Assembly (NCBI GenBank): GCA_009838845.1
Contig: VXRD01000158.1
Coordinates: forward strand, 1-52,624
Direction of reading: 5' to 3'
Length of the DNA: 52,624 bases
Source: Gemmatimonadota bacterium
Lineage (GTDB): Bacteria > Latescibacterota > UBA2968
The notes beneath the pieces were generated by a model. That model was not told the DNA's origin and did not search any database. It saw only the letters and a list, made by a program, of their open reading frames with translations. Position 1 is the first letter of the stretch; the number at the start of each line of letters is the position of its first letter. Below, piece by piece: positions 9,133 through 16,598 of the stretch. A program made the position numbers and the translations under genes.

Positions 9133-10446
9133 TTACCTTTTTGAACTGTTGTCGCGTTTTCGCTCATCGGCTATTTGTTCGAGCATGCCATGCATGCGGT
9201 CGGTTTGTGAGGAGGTAATATTTGTTGTTTCATAGGGGTCGGAACCGATGTGAAAGAGTTGGGTTTCTTCCGGGGTTTGGCCTTCTTCGTAGATCAATTT
9301 CCAATTGCCCGTTCGCATGCCAAAGGACGATCCCCTGAAGTTCCAGAAGATAGACCGTTCTTCGGGTACGGTGATGTCCCCTGTAAGCAGGGGCCAGATG
9401 TCCTGGCCATCCCATTGGGGATCGCTGCTGGGCGTGTAATTGATGAGATTGGTCAGGGTTGGCATCCAGTCGGTTATGTGCAGGGGGTGAAAGCATTTGC
9501 CGGGTTGGAGATGAAAAGGCCAGTTGATCAGGGATGGGGTGCGTATGCCGCCTTCGTAGAGTTGAGATTTTTGACCTCGCAAGGGCAGGTTGCTGCCCAG
9601 GCGCGGCATTTCTTCGTGGCGGCCCGGGTATTTGTCCGTGTCGTGAAGGGGACCGGCAGGGATGGCGCCGTTGTCCGATGAGAAGATGATGATGGTGTTT
9701 TCGCGCTGGCACAGGCGGGCAAGGGTTTCGACGAGTTGGCCGATGGCGTGGTCCATCTGGCTGGCGTACGCGGCATAGGTTTTGTATGAGCGGTCTTTGT
9801 TGTCGTCGGGATCGTAGCGCCGGTCTGAATAGCGGTCTATCCAGTGCTGTGGTGCTTTGATGGGGGTGTGAACAGCGGTGAAGGGGACATAGCAAAACCA
9901 GGGGTCTGTTTGCGCTTCGATCCATTGGATGGCTTCCCGGGCGATGAGGTCGGTGACGTGGCCGCGTTCTTCAACGAGTTCGCCATTGCGGTGCCAGGTG
10001 ACGCTGAATGGCCCCGATTTGTAGCGGTGGTTATACGGATCAACGCCGCCGGCAAGGCTCCCATAAGCGGTATTGAAACCAAATTGGTTGGGACCGTATT
10101 CGGGAGAAGATCCCAGATGCCATTTTCCAAAGAGGCCGGTTTCGTAGCCCGCATTGCGGAAGGATGAGGCCAGTGTTTCATACCCATCTGGCAGGACGGG
10201 GGCATTGGATGGGACGGTGGCGTGGCGTCCAAAGCGACCGGGATGGCGGCCCGTCAGCAGACAGGTGCGGGTGGGGGTACACATGGGACAGACGTAGTGC
10301 TGGTCGAGTTCGATTCCCGTGGCTGCGAGGCGGTCGATATTGGGCGTGCGAATGTGTGAGCCGTGATAGCTGACGTCACCCCAGCCCATGTCGTCGGCGA
10401 GGATGAAGAGGATGTTGGGTTTTTCAATTTTTCCGGATTTGGTCAT
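9133..10446 (-). CDS. sulfatase (arylsulfatase A-like)
   Basis: This 437-residue type I sulfatase has ILADDMGWGDV (metal site) at 15-25 and a canonical Cys56-Thr-Pro-Thr-Arg motif followed by TCLLTGRHPGR. The Cys is expected to be converted to formylglycine by a maturase not present in this window. The second metal site is FSSDNGAIPAG. No signal peptide is visible. AAAGGA lies eight bases before the ATG. It is the first gene of the unit with DUF3604 and a second sulfatase, and the use of two sulfatases of different subtype implies a multiply sulfated substrate (inference). Confidence 0.92.
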   Translation of the reverse strand: MTKSGKIEKPNILFILADDMGWGDVSYHGSHIRTPNIDRLAATGIELDQHYVCPMCTPTRTCLLTGRHPGRFGRHATVPSNAPVLPDGYETLASSFRNAGYETGLFGKWHLGSSPEYGPNQFGFNTAYGSLAGGVDPYNHRYKSGPFSVTWHRNGELVEERGHVTDLIAREAIQWIEAQTDPWFCYVPFTAVHTPIKAPQHWIDRYSDRRYDPDDNKDRSYKTYAAYASQMDHAIGQLVETLARLCQRENTIIIFSSDNGAIPAGPLHDTDKYPGRHEEMPRLGSNLPLRGQKSQLYEGGIRTPSLINWPFHLQPGKCFHPLHITDWMPTLTNLINYTPSSDPQWDGQDIWPLLTGDITVPEERSIFWNFRGSSFGMRTGNWKLIYEEGQTPEETQLFHIGSDPYETTNITSSQTDRMHGMLEQIADERKRDNSSKR

Positions 10447-10464
10447 GTCAGGTGTCCTTTGAGA

Positions 10465-10560
10465 AGCAGTCAGCGGTCAGCGGTCAGCTTTCAGTTCCCT
10501 GCCCATCCGCTCTAAAACAGCAAAACTGCTTGTTTTGCTGACTGCTGAAAGCTGATTGCT
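10465..10560. repeat. palindromic intergenic repeat element (AGCTGA-rich)
   Basis: The gap holds near-tandem copies of GGTCAGC (10474-10488) ending in CAGCTTTCAG (10485-10494), whose exact reverse complement CTGAAAGCTG lies at 10545-10554. Nested inside is a perfect hairpin, CAGCAAAAC (10518-10526) and GTTTTGCTG (10532-10540), with a five-base loop. The composite looks like a REP or MITE-like non-coding repeat rather than a plain terminator, because no long T-tract follows. Confidence 0.65.
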
Positions 10561-10566
10561 CATAGC

Positions 10567-10974
10567 TTACAAAATCCACTGTCTGATTTTACCGTTTTCC
10601 CTGTGTTTCGCATACCACAATAATAGGATTATGATTGCGACACCTATGCCATCCCATACCACATCGGTCCAGACGCCAGTGCGACTGGGTACAAAGGATT
10701 GATGGTATTCGTCCAATATCGCATAGAGAATAGATATCAGGACGCTCCAAAATACACAGGAGGTAAATCGGTTCTTTGTCCATAGAGATCGGAAACATAA
10801 ATAGGTCAGAATAGCATATTCTGCTATGTGTGCGAATTTGCGCGCCGCATGGTGTATTCGTTCACTAAAAAAGAAAAATTTTTCTGTATTTCCGAACGAT
10901 AACAGGCCACTTGAACCAATAAAAATTAAGAGTAGCCAGACAAACAGGGCGATGCGCCAATGCGTTGTTGTCAT
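10567..10974 (-). CDS. VanZ-like family membrane protein
   Basis: This roughly 135-residue protein has four predicted transmembrane helices and the VanZ signature: HIAEYAIL after helix two, and DEYHQSFVPSRTGVWTDVVWDGIG before the last helix. The family includes the teicoplanin-resistance accessory protein VanZ, but most members in environmental bacteria are of unknown function and no resistance role should be assumed. The start is ATG 10974, with GGTGGA eight bases upstream overlapping the stop of the preceding LolA-like gene. The longer frame would run into that gene. It forms a two-gene unit with the LolA-like protein. Confidence 0.85.
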   Translation of the reverse strand: MTTTHWRIALFVWLLLIFIGSSGLLSFGNTEKFFFFSERIHHAARKFAHIAEYAILTYLCFRSLWTKNRFTSCVFWSVLISILYAILDEYHQSFVPSRTGVWTDVVWDGIGVAIIILLLWYAKHRENGKIRQWIL

Positions 10975-10987
10975 GAGTTTTTCCACC

Positions 10988-11728
10988 CTACTGTGCAGTT
11001 TTGAGGGCTTGTATCGCGTCGTCGGTGGCGTCGATGACATGGGCACCCGCGGGTACGATAAATTCAAACCATTTGTCTTTCAAGTCTGGGTTGATGGTTA
11101 AATTGTGAAAGGTCTGCGTGATGATCTCATTGTTTTCGGCATCAAAAAAGCCAATCCGGCGCAATAGGCCATCTTCGGGATTGATGAGTAATTGTGCTTT
11201 GACAGGGGGATTAGGCAGTTGTGCGTGCAAGAGATTGACTTTGATCTTTGCTTCAAAGACGCGGTGGGAGCGTTCCTCAAATATTTCGTCTGCGGTGTAG
11301 CGAATGCTCGTCCATTCCAGACCTCTAAAGGGACGCAAAGGGTCGGCCTGGTCTGCATCGGCTTCGAGGTTGGTGATGCGATAGACACGCCCCAGGTTCA
11401 CTTTGGAGACGATTTTTTCTTCGCGGTCATAGGTCCACATCAATCCGCCGTCAGACAAACGTTGTGAAATAATTACTTGATCTTGCACGGTGTCGAGACG
11501 CATCAGGTTGGGGCGCTTAAAGGTTGCACTGGCATTGAGTGTCAGTTCTTGATCCATAACGCGAATAATGGTTGTTTGTTCTGCCTTACAGGTGGCGATT
11601 TCTCTGGCGTTTTTTTGAATTTCGACCATTATTTCATCGGTCTTACCATCTCCTGTTGACATTTTGTTTTCGTTTTCCGCGCTGACCTGAGTTGTGAGGA
11701 TCAGCATTGCGATCACCCAGCGTTTCAT
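10988..11728 (-). CDS. outer-membrane lipoprotein carrier protein LolA-like
   Basis: This 246-residue periplasmic protein has a signal peptide (about 1-18, cleavage after VSA). The mature part has the features of the LolA/LolB fold: an N-terminal helix, then antiparallel strands with the KRPNLMRLD and DGGLMWTYD segments that mirror the LolA FKRPNLFRW/SDGxxLWxYD pattern. It should shuttle lipoproteins from the inner to the outer membrane. AAGGAG sits six bases ahead of the ATG. The start codon lies only 12 bases from that of the divergent trmY-like gene, so each promoter must be inside the other coding region or transcription must be leaderless on one side. Confidence 0.75.
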   Translation of the reverse strand: MKRWVIAMLILTTQVSAENENKMSTGDGKTDEIMVEIQKNAREIATCKAEQTTIIRVMDQELTLNASATFKRPNLMRLDTVQDQVIISQRLSDGGLMWTYDREEKIVSKVNLGRVYRITNLEADADQADPLRPFRGLEWTSIRYTADEIFEERSHRVFEAKIKVNLLHAQLPNPPVKAQLLINPEDGLLRRIGFFDAENNEIITQTFHNLTINPDLKDKWFEFIVPAGAHVIDATDDAIQALKTAQ

Positions 11729-11740
11729 GACTGGCTCCTT

Positions 11741-12337
11741 ATGAGAAATTTTATTCTTCGCGCTCGCAAAGGTCCCACCACACCCGATTTTTCACTGGAT
11801 GATCTGAGCCGGGTTGGACGATTGGAGATTGTGGCGCATTGTTTGGCCAACGCGCTTTTTTATTCTCAAAATATACGAACAAATACTGTTGTACATCTCG
11901 TATTTGATGGGCCTTCGGACCCACCGAAAACCGTGCGTTTTGAAAGCGATCATCTGACCTATTTGGGTGGGTTTGATGAACGCACGCTGGCAGGGGCTGT
12001 GCAAAAAGCACTATCTACCGGCAAGGGTTTGTCACTGGGCGAAGAGCGGCAGGTTGATGACGGTTTGTTTGTGGCAAAAAAGGGATTTGAACGCGTTGTG
12101 CAAGATCGCACAGAATCGCTCTATGTACTCGAGCGCCGAGGTGTTGACATTCGCACGGTGACATTTTCCCAGGATGTAACTTTTGTTTTTTCAGATCATC
12201 TCACAATGCCAAAAAAAACGGCTAAGTATTTGCGCCGCCTCGGTGCCAAGCCGATTTGCGTGGGGCCCCGAATGTTGTTTGCCTCTCAGTGTATCGTGCT
12301 GCTACACAATGAGTTGGACCGACAGGGTATTTGGTAA
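11741..12337 (+). CDS. trmY: tRNA pseudouridine(54)-N1-methyltransferase TrmY-like (COG1901)
   Basis: This 198-residue protein is full length for the SPOUT methyltransferase TrmY, which in archaea makes N1-methylpseudouridine at tRNA position 54 using S-adenosylmethionine. The recognisable signature is at the N-terminus, PTTPDFSLDDL (12-22), preceded by a basic Arg-rich start. The C-terminus has FVFSDH followed by a final VGPRMLFASQCIVLLHNELD, the knotted SAM-binding end. The N-terminus aligns with the family from residue 1, so the ATG at 11741 is right even though no Shine-Dalgarno is visible. The gene is rare in bacteria. It is convergent with the next gene (6-base gap). Confidence 0.85.
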   Translation: MRNFILRARKGPTTPDFSLDDLSRVGRLEIVAHCLANALFYSQNIRTNTVVHLVFDGPSDPPKTVRFESDHLTYLGGFDERTLAGAVQKALSTGKGLSLGEERQVDDGLFVAKKGFERVVQDRTESLYVLERRGVDIRTVTFSQDVTFVFSDHLTMPKKTAKYLRRLGAKPICVGPRMLFASQCIVLLHNELDRQGIW

Positions 12338-12343
12338 AGTGAT

Positions 12344-12841
12344 TTACTGAAAGAGTTTGAATGTTGCGCCGATGTGTCCGGAAAATCCGCTGACGACATC
12401 GTTTTGATCTTCGACAAATTTGATTCTGACAAATATCCCGAGTTTTTCACCTATTGGAAATTTGTATCCCAATTCTCCACCTATAAAACGCTCAGAAACA
12501 CCATCGGATAATACAATTCCAATACTCGGTCCCAAAAATAGCTTGTGGGTTTCAAAATCGCGCATGCCAATCGCATAATTGAGACTCGTGCCCAGGGTCT
12601 GCATCATCGGGCTGGCAAAACTTATGTCGTAAAACGGCGCAAATATGAATGGACCGGGCAGGTTGAGATGGACAGAGGCGTGCAGGGCGATTCCGCCAGC
12701 TGATTCAAAACGCGGACGGACACTGTCATTCCACATAAAGCCTCCACCGAGATTTACGCCGTCGATAAATGCCGCATGGGCAGTGCCTATATTAGCAGAC
12801 AACACACATAGCGCGAGACAAAAACTTTTTAGAATCTTCAT
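12344..12841 (-). CDS. hypothetical secreted, probable outer-membrane protein
   Basis: This 165-residue protein has a clear signal peptide (hydrophobic about 5-20, AHA cleavage) and a short, glycine-rich, strand-forming mature region ending in ATFKLFQ. The size and alternating pattern fit a small beta-barrel of eight strands. No family is recognised. It lies 11 bases downstream of manC on the same strand and may be cotranscribed with it. AGGAGCG is present upstream of the ATG. Confidence 0.6.
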   Translation of the reverse strand: MKILKSFCLALCVLSANIGTAHAAFIDGVNLGGGFMWNDSVRPRFESAGGIALHASVHLNLPGPFIFAPFYDISFASPMMQTLGTSLNYAIGMRDFETHKLFLGPSIGIVLSDGVSERFIGGELGYKFPIGEKLGIFVRIKFVEDQNDVVSGFSGHIGATFKLFQ

Positions 12842-12852
12842 AAACGCTCCTT

Positions 12853-13932
12853 TTAAAGATACTGTTCACTATCTGATCGCTCGCCCAATGCCGCGACCAC
12901 ATCTTTTACGCGCTGAGAGCTATCGCGGGGCAAAATAAGCAGGGCATCGCCCGTATCGACTACGATTAAGTTCTCGACATCGACCAGCGCGATTACTTTT
13001 TCTTTGTTGCCATAAACCGTTGTGTTTTTTGCATTGAGCGATAGCACATTGCCACGCAGCACATTGCCATTTTCATCTGTGGGCAAGACATCTGTTAAAG
13101 CACCCCACGCGCCGATATCGCTCCACTCGATATCTGCTTGCAGGGTCGCAATATCTGACGCGCGTTCGATAATGGCATGATCAATGGCGATGTTTTTCAT
13201 CTGTGGATAGATTTTGGTAATGACGTCTGCTTCTCGTCCCTCTTTGGCAGCGGTGCCAATTTGTTCGAGCAGGGCATACATCTCGGGTTCAAATTTTGCA
13301 AAAAGATCCAGCATTGTTCTGGCTTTCCACACAAACATATTGCTATTCCACAGATATTGACCGCTCTCCAGATATGTTTTTGCAGCTTCCGCATCGGGTT
13401 TTTCTGTAAATGACTCTACGGCATAAACCGGCTCGTTGTTTATCTTTGCAATCACATCGCCTTTTTGTATATATCCAAAGCCAGTGTCTGCGCGCGTTGG
13501 TTTTACACCGAGTACAAACAGGGTCTCGGCGCGACCTTTCAGCGCGTCTTCCGCTACTTTGAGCAACCGACAAAATTCCTCTGGTTTGCCAATGTGATGA
13601 TCAGAGCCCAAACTCGCAATTGTACATCCGGGAAAACGAGCTTCCAACAAGGCGCACTCAAGCCCGACCGCAGGCCCTGTGTTGCGGAGTGCTGGTTCTA
13701 CAATTGCGTTTTCAGCAGATAATTCGGGCAATTGTTCTCGAACGCTATGCAATAGTTTAACGCCGGTAGAGATATAAAGGTCATCTATTTCAGCCAGCGA
13801 ATTAAGGCGATTTACCGCCTCCTGCAACATCGTGCGTTCACCGGTCAAAGCGTGAAATTGTTTGGGTTTGCTCTTGCGACTTAAGGGCCATAGCCGCGTA
13901 CCAACACCACCCGCGCGAATTACAAATTTCAT
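12853..13932 (-). CDS. manC: mannose-1-phosphate guanylyltransferase
   Basis: This 359-residue enzyme makes GDP-mannose from mannose-1-phosphate and GTP, feeding capsule, exopolysaccharide or glycolipid synthesis. The nucleotidyltransferase signature is at the N-terminus, RAGGVGTRLWPLSR (6-19), followed by KPKQF. The substrate segments FGYIQKG, FTEKPD and WNSNMFVWKA are present. Its length matches the single-domain class without the fused phosphomannose isomerase (about 470-residue bifunctional forms). The transcript starts in the gap shared with nadA. The product name is secure; manC versus related symbols for single-domain forms is a naming choice. Confidence 0.9.
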   Translation of the reverse strand: MKFVIRAGGVGTRLWPLSRKSKPKQFHALTGERTMLQEAVNRLNSLAEIDDLYISTGVKLLHSVREQLPELSAENAIVEPALRNTGPAVGLECALLEARFPGCTIASLGSDHHIGKPEEFCRLLKVAEDALKGRAETLFVLGVKPTRADTGFGYIQKGDVIAKINNEPVYAVESFTEKPDAEAAKTYLESGQYLWNSNMFVWKARTMLDLFAKFEPEMYALLEQIGTAAKEGREADVITKIYPQMKNIAIDHAIIERASDIATLQADIEWSDIGAWGALTDVLPTDENGNVLRGNVLSLNAKNTTVYGNKEKVIALVDVENLIVVDTGDALLILPRDSSQRVKDVVAALGERSDSEQYL

Positions 13933-13970
13933 GTCTCATATCCAGAGATCATAAAGTCAAAAGTAATATT

Positions 13971-13980
13971 CCTTGCAAGG
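13971..13980. promoter_or_regulatory. 10-base perfect palindrome between divergent manC and nadA
   Basis: CCTTGCAAGG is self-complementary. A second CCTTG lies at 13995-13999, giving a CAAGG-14-CCTTG inverted repeat that reaches the -35 of the proposed nadA promoter. It may be an operator, but no regulator is known. Confidence 0.3.
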
Positions 13981-13996
13981 GGGTACAACCGAAACC

Positions 13997-14025
13997 TTGC
14001 AGCAAAGGCCGTCTTTGTATATCTT
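13997..14025 (+). promoter_or_regulatory. candidate nadA promoter
   Basis: TTGCAG (13997-14002) and TATCTT (14020-14025) are separated by 17 bases. Transcription from about 14032 would give a 50-base leader. That leader contains a perfect hairpin GGGGT-GCT-ACCCC (14050-14062), just ahead of AGGAG (14068-14072). Confidence 0.45.
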
Positions 14026-14081
14026 TATCCAAATCCACACGCATCATCGGGGGTGCTACCCCACAACAGGAGTTGATTGTT

Positions 14082-15131
14082 ATGGCACTGACTGCCACTA
14101 CTTTGGAAGAGACCTATCAACAGATGTCCGAGCGATTAGAGGGCATTGTACCCGATATCGAGTTGCGCTATAAAGCCGAGTTGGCTTACGAAATCAATAA
14201 GTTAAAAAAAGAGCGCGGAGCCATTATTCTCGGGCATAATTACATGGAGCCGGCACTTTATCACTCTGTGCCAGATGTCGTGGGCGATTCGCTCGAGTTA
14301 TCGCGGAAAGCCGCAGAAACCGACGCCGATCCCATTGTTTTTTGCGGCGTGCGCTTCATGGCCGAGACCGCAAAAATTCTCAATCCCGACAAAACCGTGC
14401 TCTTGCCTGCGCGCGTTGCAGGCTGTTCACTCGCCGCGAGCATTACCGCGGAAGATGTTCGCAATCTGCGCGAACAATATCCGGGTGTTCCCATTGTCAC
14501 GTATATTAACACTTATGCCGATGTCAAAGCCGAATGCGATATTTGCTGTACATCGGGCAATGCCCATAAAGTCGTCGAATCGCTCGATTCGGATACCGTT
14601 ATCTTTTTGCCCGACGAATACTTAGCCGCCAATGTGGCGCAAGAGACCGATAAGCGCATTATTTTTCCCACAATAACGGGATTTTCCGATCCCAAGCCCG
14701 GTCTTGAATACGAAATGATCGGCTGGCATGGCAGGTGTGAGGTCCACGAGCAATTTACCGTTCAGGATATTGAAGATGTGCGCGTGCAGTTTCCAGATGT
14801 CGTTGTTCTCTCCCATCCGGAATGCAGCCCTGAAGTGGTCGCTGCGTCCGATTTTTCGGGCAGTACCTCTCGCATGGTCGATTATGTGCGCGAAATGGAT
14901 GCCGAGCGGTATTTGCTGCTCACAGAATGCAGCATGGGCGACAATATCGCAGCGGAAAACCCGAATAAAGAAATGGTTGGCCTGTGCAGCATTCGCTGTC
15001 CACATATGAACGAAATTACACTTGAAGATACGCTCAATGCACTCGAATATAACGAGCAAATCATCGAAGTGCCCGAAGACATCCGCGTGCGTGCATTAAA
15101 AGCTGTGGAACGCATGCTGGAGATTGTATGA
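14082..15131 (+). CDS. nadA: quinolinate synthase
   Basis: This 349-residue enzyme condenses iminoaspartate with dihydroxyacetone phosphate to quinolinate in de novo NAD synthesis. The three cysteines expected to hold the [4Fe-4S] cluster are visible: Cys115 in AGCSLAAS, Cys248 in SHPECSPEV and Cys306 in CSIRCPHMN. The family motif GHNYMEPALY begins at 51, and HGRCEVHEQF is also present. ATG 14082 is preceded by AGGAG with a nine-base spacer, so the TTG three codons upstream is not needed. nadB and nadC are not in the window. A strong terminator follows 29 bases after the stop. Confidence 0.95.
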   Translation: MALTATTLEETYQQMSERLEGIVPDIELRYKAELAYEINKLKKERGAIILGHNYMEPALYHSVPDVVGDSLELSRKAAETDADPIVFCGVRFMAETAKILNPDKTVLLPARVAGCSLAASITAEDVRNLREQYPGVPIVTYINTYADVKAECDICCTSGNAHKVVESLDSDTVIFLPDEYLAANVAQETDKRIIFPTITGFSDPKPGLEYEMIGWHGRCEVHEQFTVQDIEDVRVQFPDVVVLSHPECSPEVVAASDFSGSTSRMVDYVREMDAERYLLLTECSMGDNIAAENPNKEMVGLCSIRCPHMNEITLEDTLNALEYNEQIIEVPEDIRVRALKAVERMLEIV

Positions 15132-15160
15132 TCGCTTTAAAAACACAGTTACGCGATACC

Positions 15161-15188
15161 AAAGGCCCGGTAGATTCCGGGCCTTTTT
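15161..15188 (+). terminator. intrinsic terminator after nadA
   Basis: AAAGGCCCGG (15161-15170) pairs perfectly with CCGGGCCTTT (15177-15186) around the loop TAGATT, followed by further T residues. The A-rich 5' side allows weak function for the convergent M20 gene too. Confidence 0.92.
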
Positions 15189-15239
15189 GCATTTCGATAT
15201 TGAGTATCAGACCTGTGTGTTTTTGGTCAATGTCTAATC

Positions 15240-16571
15240 TCACTCACCATCGTAAACTTCTGTTTGGAACAGATTGTTTTGAAAATCGAGGTACTGATCT
15301 TTTGTCATCTCTGGTTTGTAATTTGCAAGCACGGCTTTTGCCTCTGTAGCGCGGTCGTAAAGCAGATCCACTGCTATCATAGACAGTGATTTCGCCGGTT
15401 CTACATATCCCATCTCTTTATCGGAAATATGCCACTCGACGCTGTGTCCCGGTCCCGAAGCCCCCGACATATAGGGATGAATCGCGGGCATAATGCAGGA
15501 TATATCGCCCATATCAGTTGAGCCGGTTCTGTGGCCAACTGTACAAAATTCATCTTCTCCAAAACGCGCTCTGGCATTTTTTCCATAGAGTGCCTGCAAA
15601 TCCGCATTGTTTTTTAATGGCATATATCCCGGTAGAGTTTCTATTTCTACTGTTGCGCCAAGTGCCATTGCGCCGGCTCGAAGTGCGCGATCTACTTTCA
15701 TACTGGCATCGAGAATCGCTTCTGCAGTGCGTCCTCGCACATAAGTTTCCATACAAACTTCGTCGGGGATGACATTGACCAACTCTCCGCCTTTGGTGAT
15801 GATGGGATGCACTCGAACAGAATCGTGATCCTGGAATGTTTCGCGCTGTGCATTGATGGCATTCAGTGCAATTTGAGCGGCATTCAGTGCATTGATGCCC
15901 CGATGAGGTGCGCCTCCCGCATGCGCGGCTTTGCCCACAAACCGAATCATCTTTGCTACAAATCCGTTAGACGAGGCGGAAGCCGCGGCTTTGGTCAATG
16001 ATTCATCGCTATGTGTATGAATCATAATCGCCATATCGATATCGTCAAAATGCCCGTGCTTGATCAATTCGGGTTTGCCACCCAGAAAGCTCAATTTCCC
16101 AGATTTCACCAGATTCAAACGGTATTCAACCTCTACAAATTCCTCTGCGGGCACGGCGAAAAAGACGACTCTTCCCGCCAAATCATCAACTACGCGCGCA
16201 TCTACCATGCCCATCATTGCGCCCATTAATCCCGCGATCTGTGCATTGTGACCACAAGCATGTGCCGCTCCCGTATCGAGATTGGCATTGGGATGTCCGG
16301 AAACCAGGAGCGAGTCGAGTTCGCCAATTAGTGCAACGGTTGGCCCCGGCTTACTTCCCTGCAATACGCCTTTTACACCTGTAATTGCCAGCTCGGTTTC
16401 ACACGGTACGCCAAATTCGTCCATTGTTTGCGATACCAACTTTGCTGTCTCAAATTCTTTAAATCCCAACTCGGGATTTAACATAATGTGATCGCCAATG
16501 CGACAAATCTGATCTCGACGTCGATCAATGGCTTCACAAACGCGCTTCTTGAGTTCGGCTTTTGTGGGCAT
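15240..16571 (-). CDS. M20 family amidohydrolase / metallopeptidase
   Basis: This 443-residue cytoplasmic enzyme belongs to the M20D group (aminoacylase, aminobenzoyl-glutamate hydrolase and related). Metal-ligand blocks are visible: GELDSL (83-88), GAAHACGHNAQ (101-111, with His104 and His108), EEFVEVE and a C-terminal HSVEWH. The lid/dimerisation domain contains GKAAHAGGAPHRGINALNA. It would hydrolyse an amide bond in an N-acylated or para-aminobenzoyl-type amino acid; the exact substrate cannot be told. The ATG has GGAGGAATTT directly upstream. It lies 27 bases downstream of an MraY-like gene on the same strand. Confidence 0.85.
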   Translation of the reverse strand: MPTKAELKKRVCEAIDRRRDQICRIGDHIMLNPELGFKEFETAKLVSQTMDEFGVPCETELAITGVKGVLQGSKPGPTVALIGELDSLLVSGHPNANLDTGAAHACGHNAQIAGLMGAMMGMVDARVVDDLAGRVVFFAVPAEEFVEVEYRLNLVKSGKLSFLGGKPELIKHGHFDDIDMAIMIHTHSDESLTKAAASASSNGFVAKMIRFVGKAAHAGGAPHRGINALNAAQIALNAINAQRETFQDHDSVRVHPIITKGGELVNVIPDEVCMETYVRGRTAEAILDASMKVDRALRAGAMALGATVEIETLPGYMPLKNNADLQALYGKNARARFGEDEFCTVGHRTGSTDMGDISCIMPAIHPYMSGASGPGHSVEWHISDKEMGYVEPAKSLSMIAVDLLYDRATEAKAVLANYKPEMTKDQYLDFQNNLFQTEVYDGE

Positions 16572-16598
16572 AAATTCCTCCGATTATTTTTTATTTTT

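Noticed and set aside
8406-9218. Long plus-strand ORF of 270 codons opposite the DUF3604 gene
   Set aside because: The minus-strand frame has clear DUF3604 and metal motifs; the plus-strand translation has no recognisable domain and arises from codon bias on the other strand.
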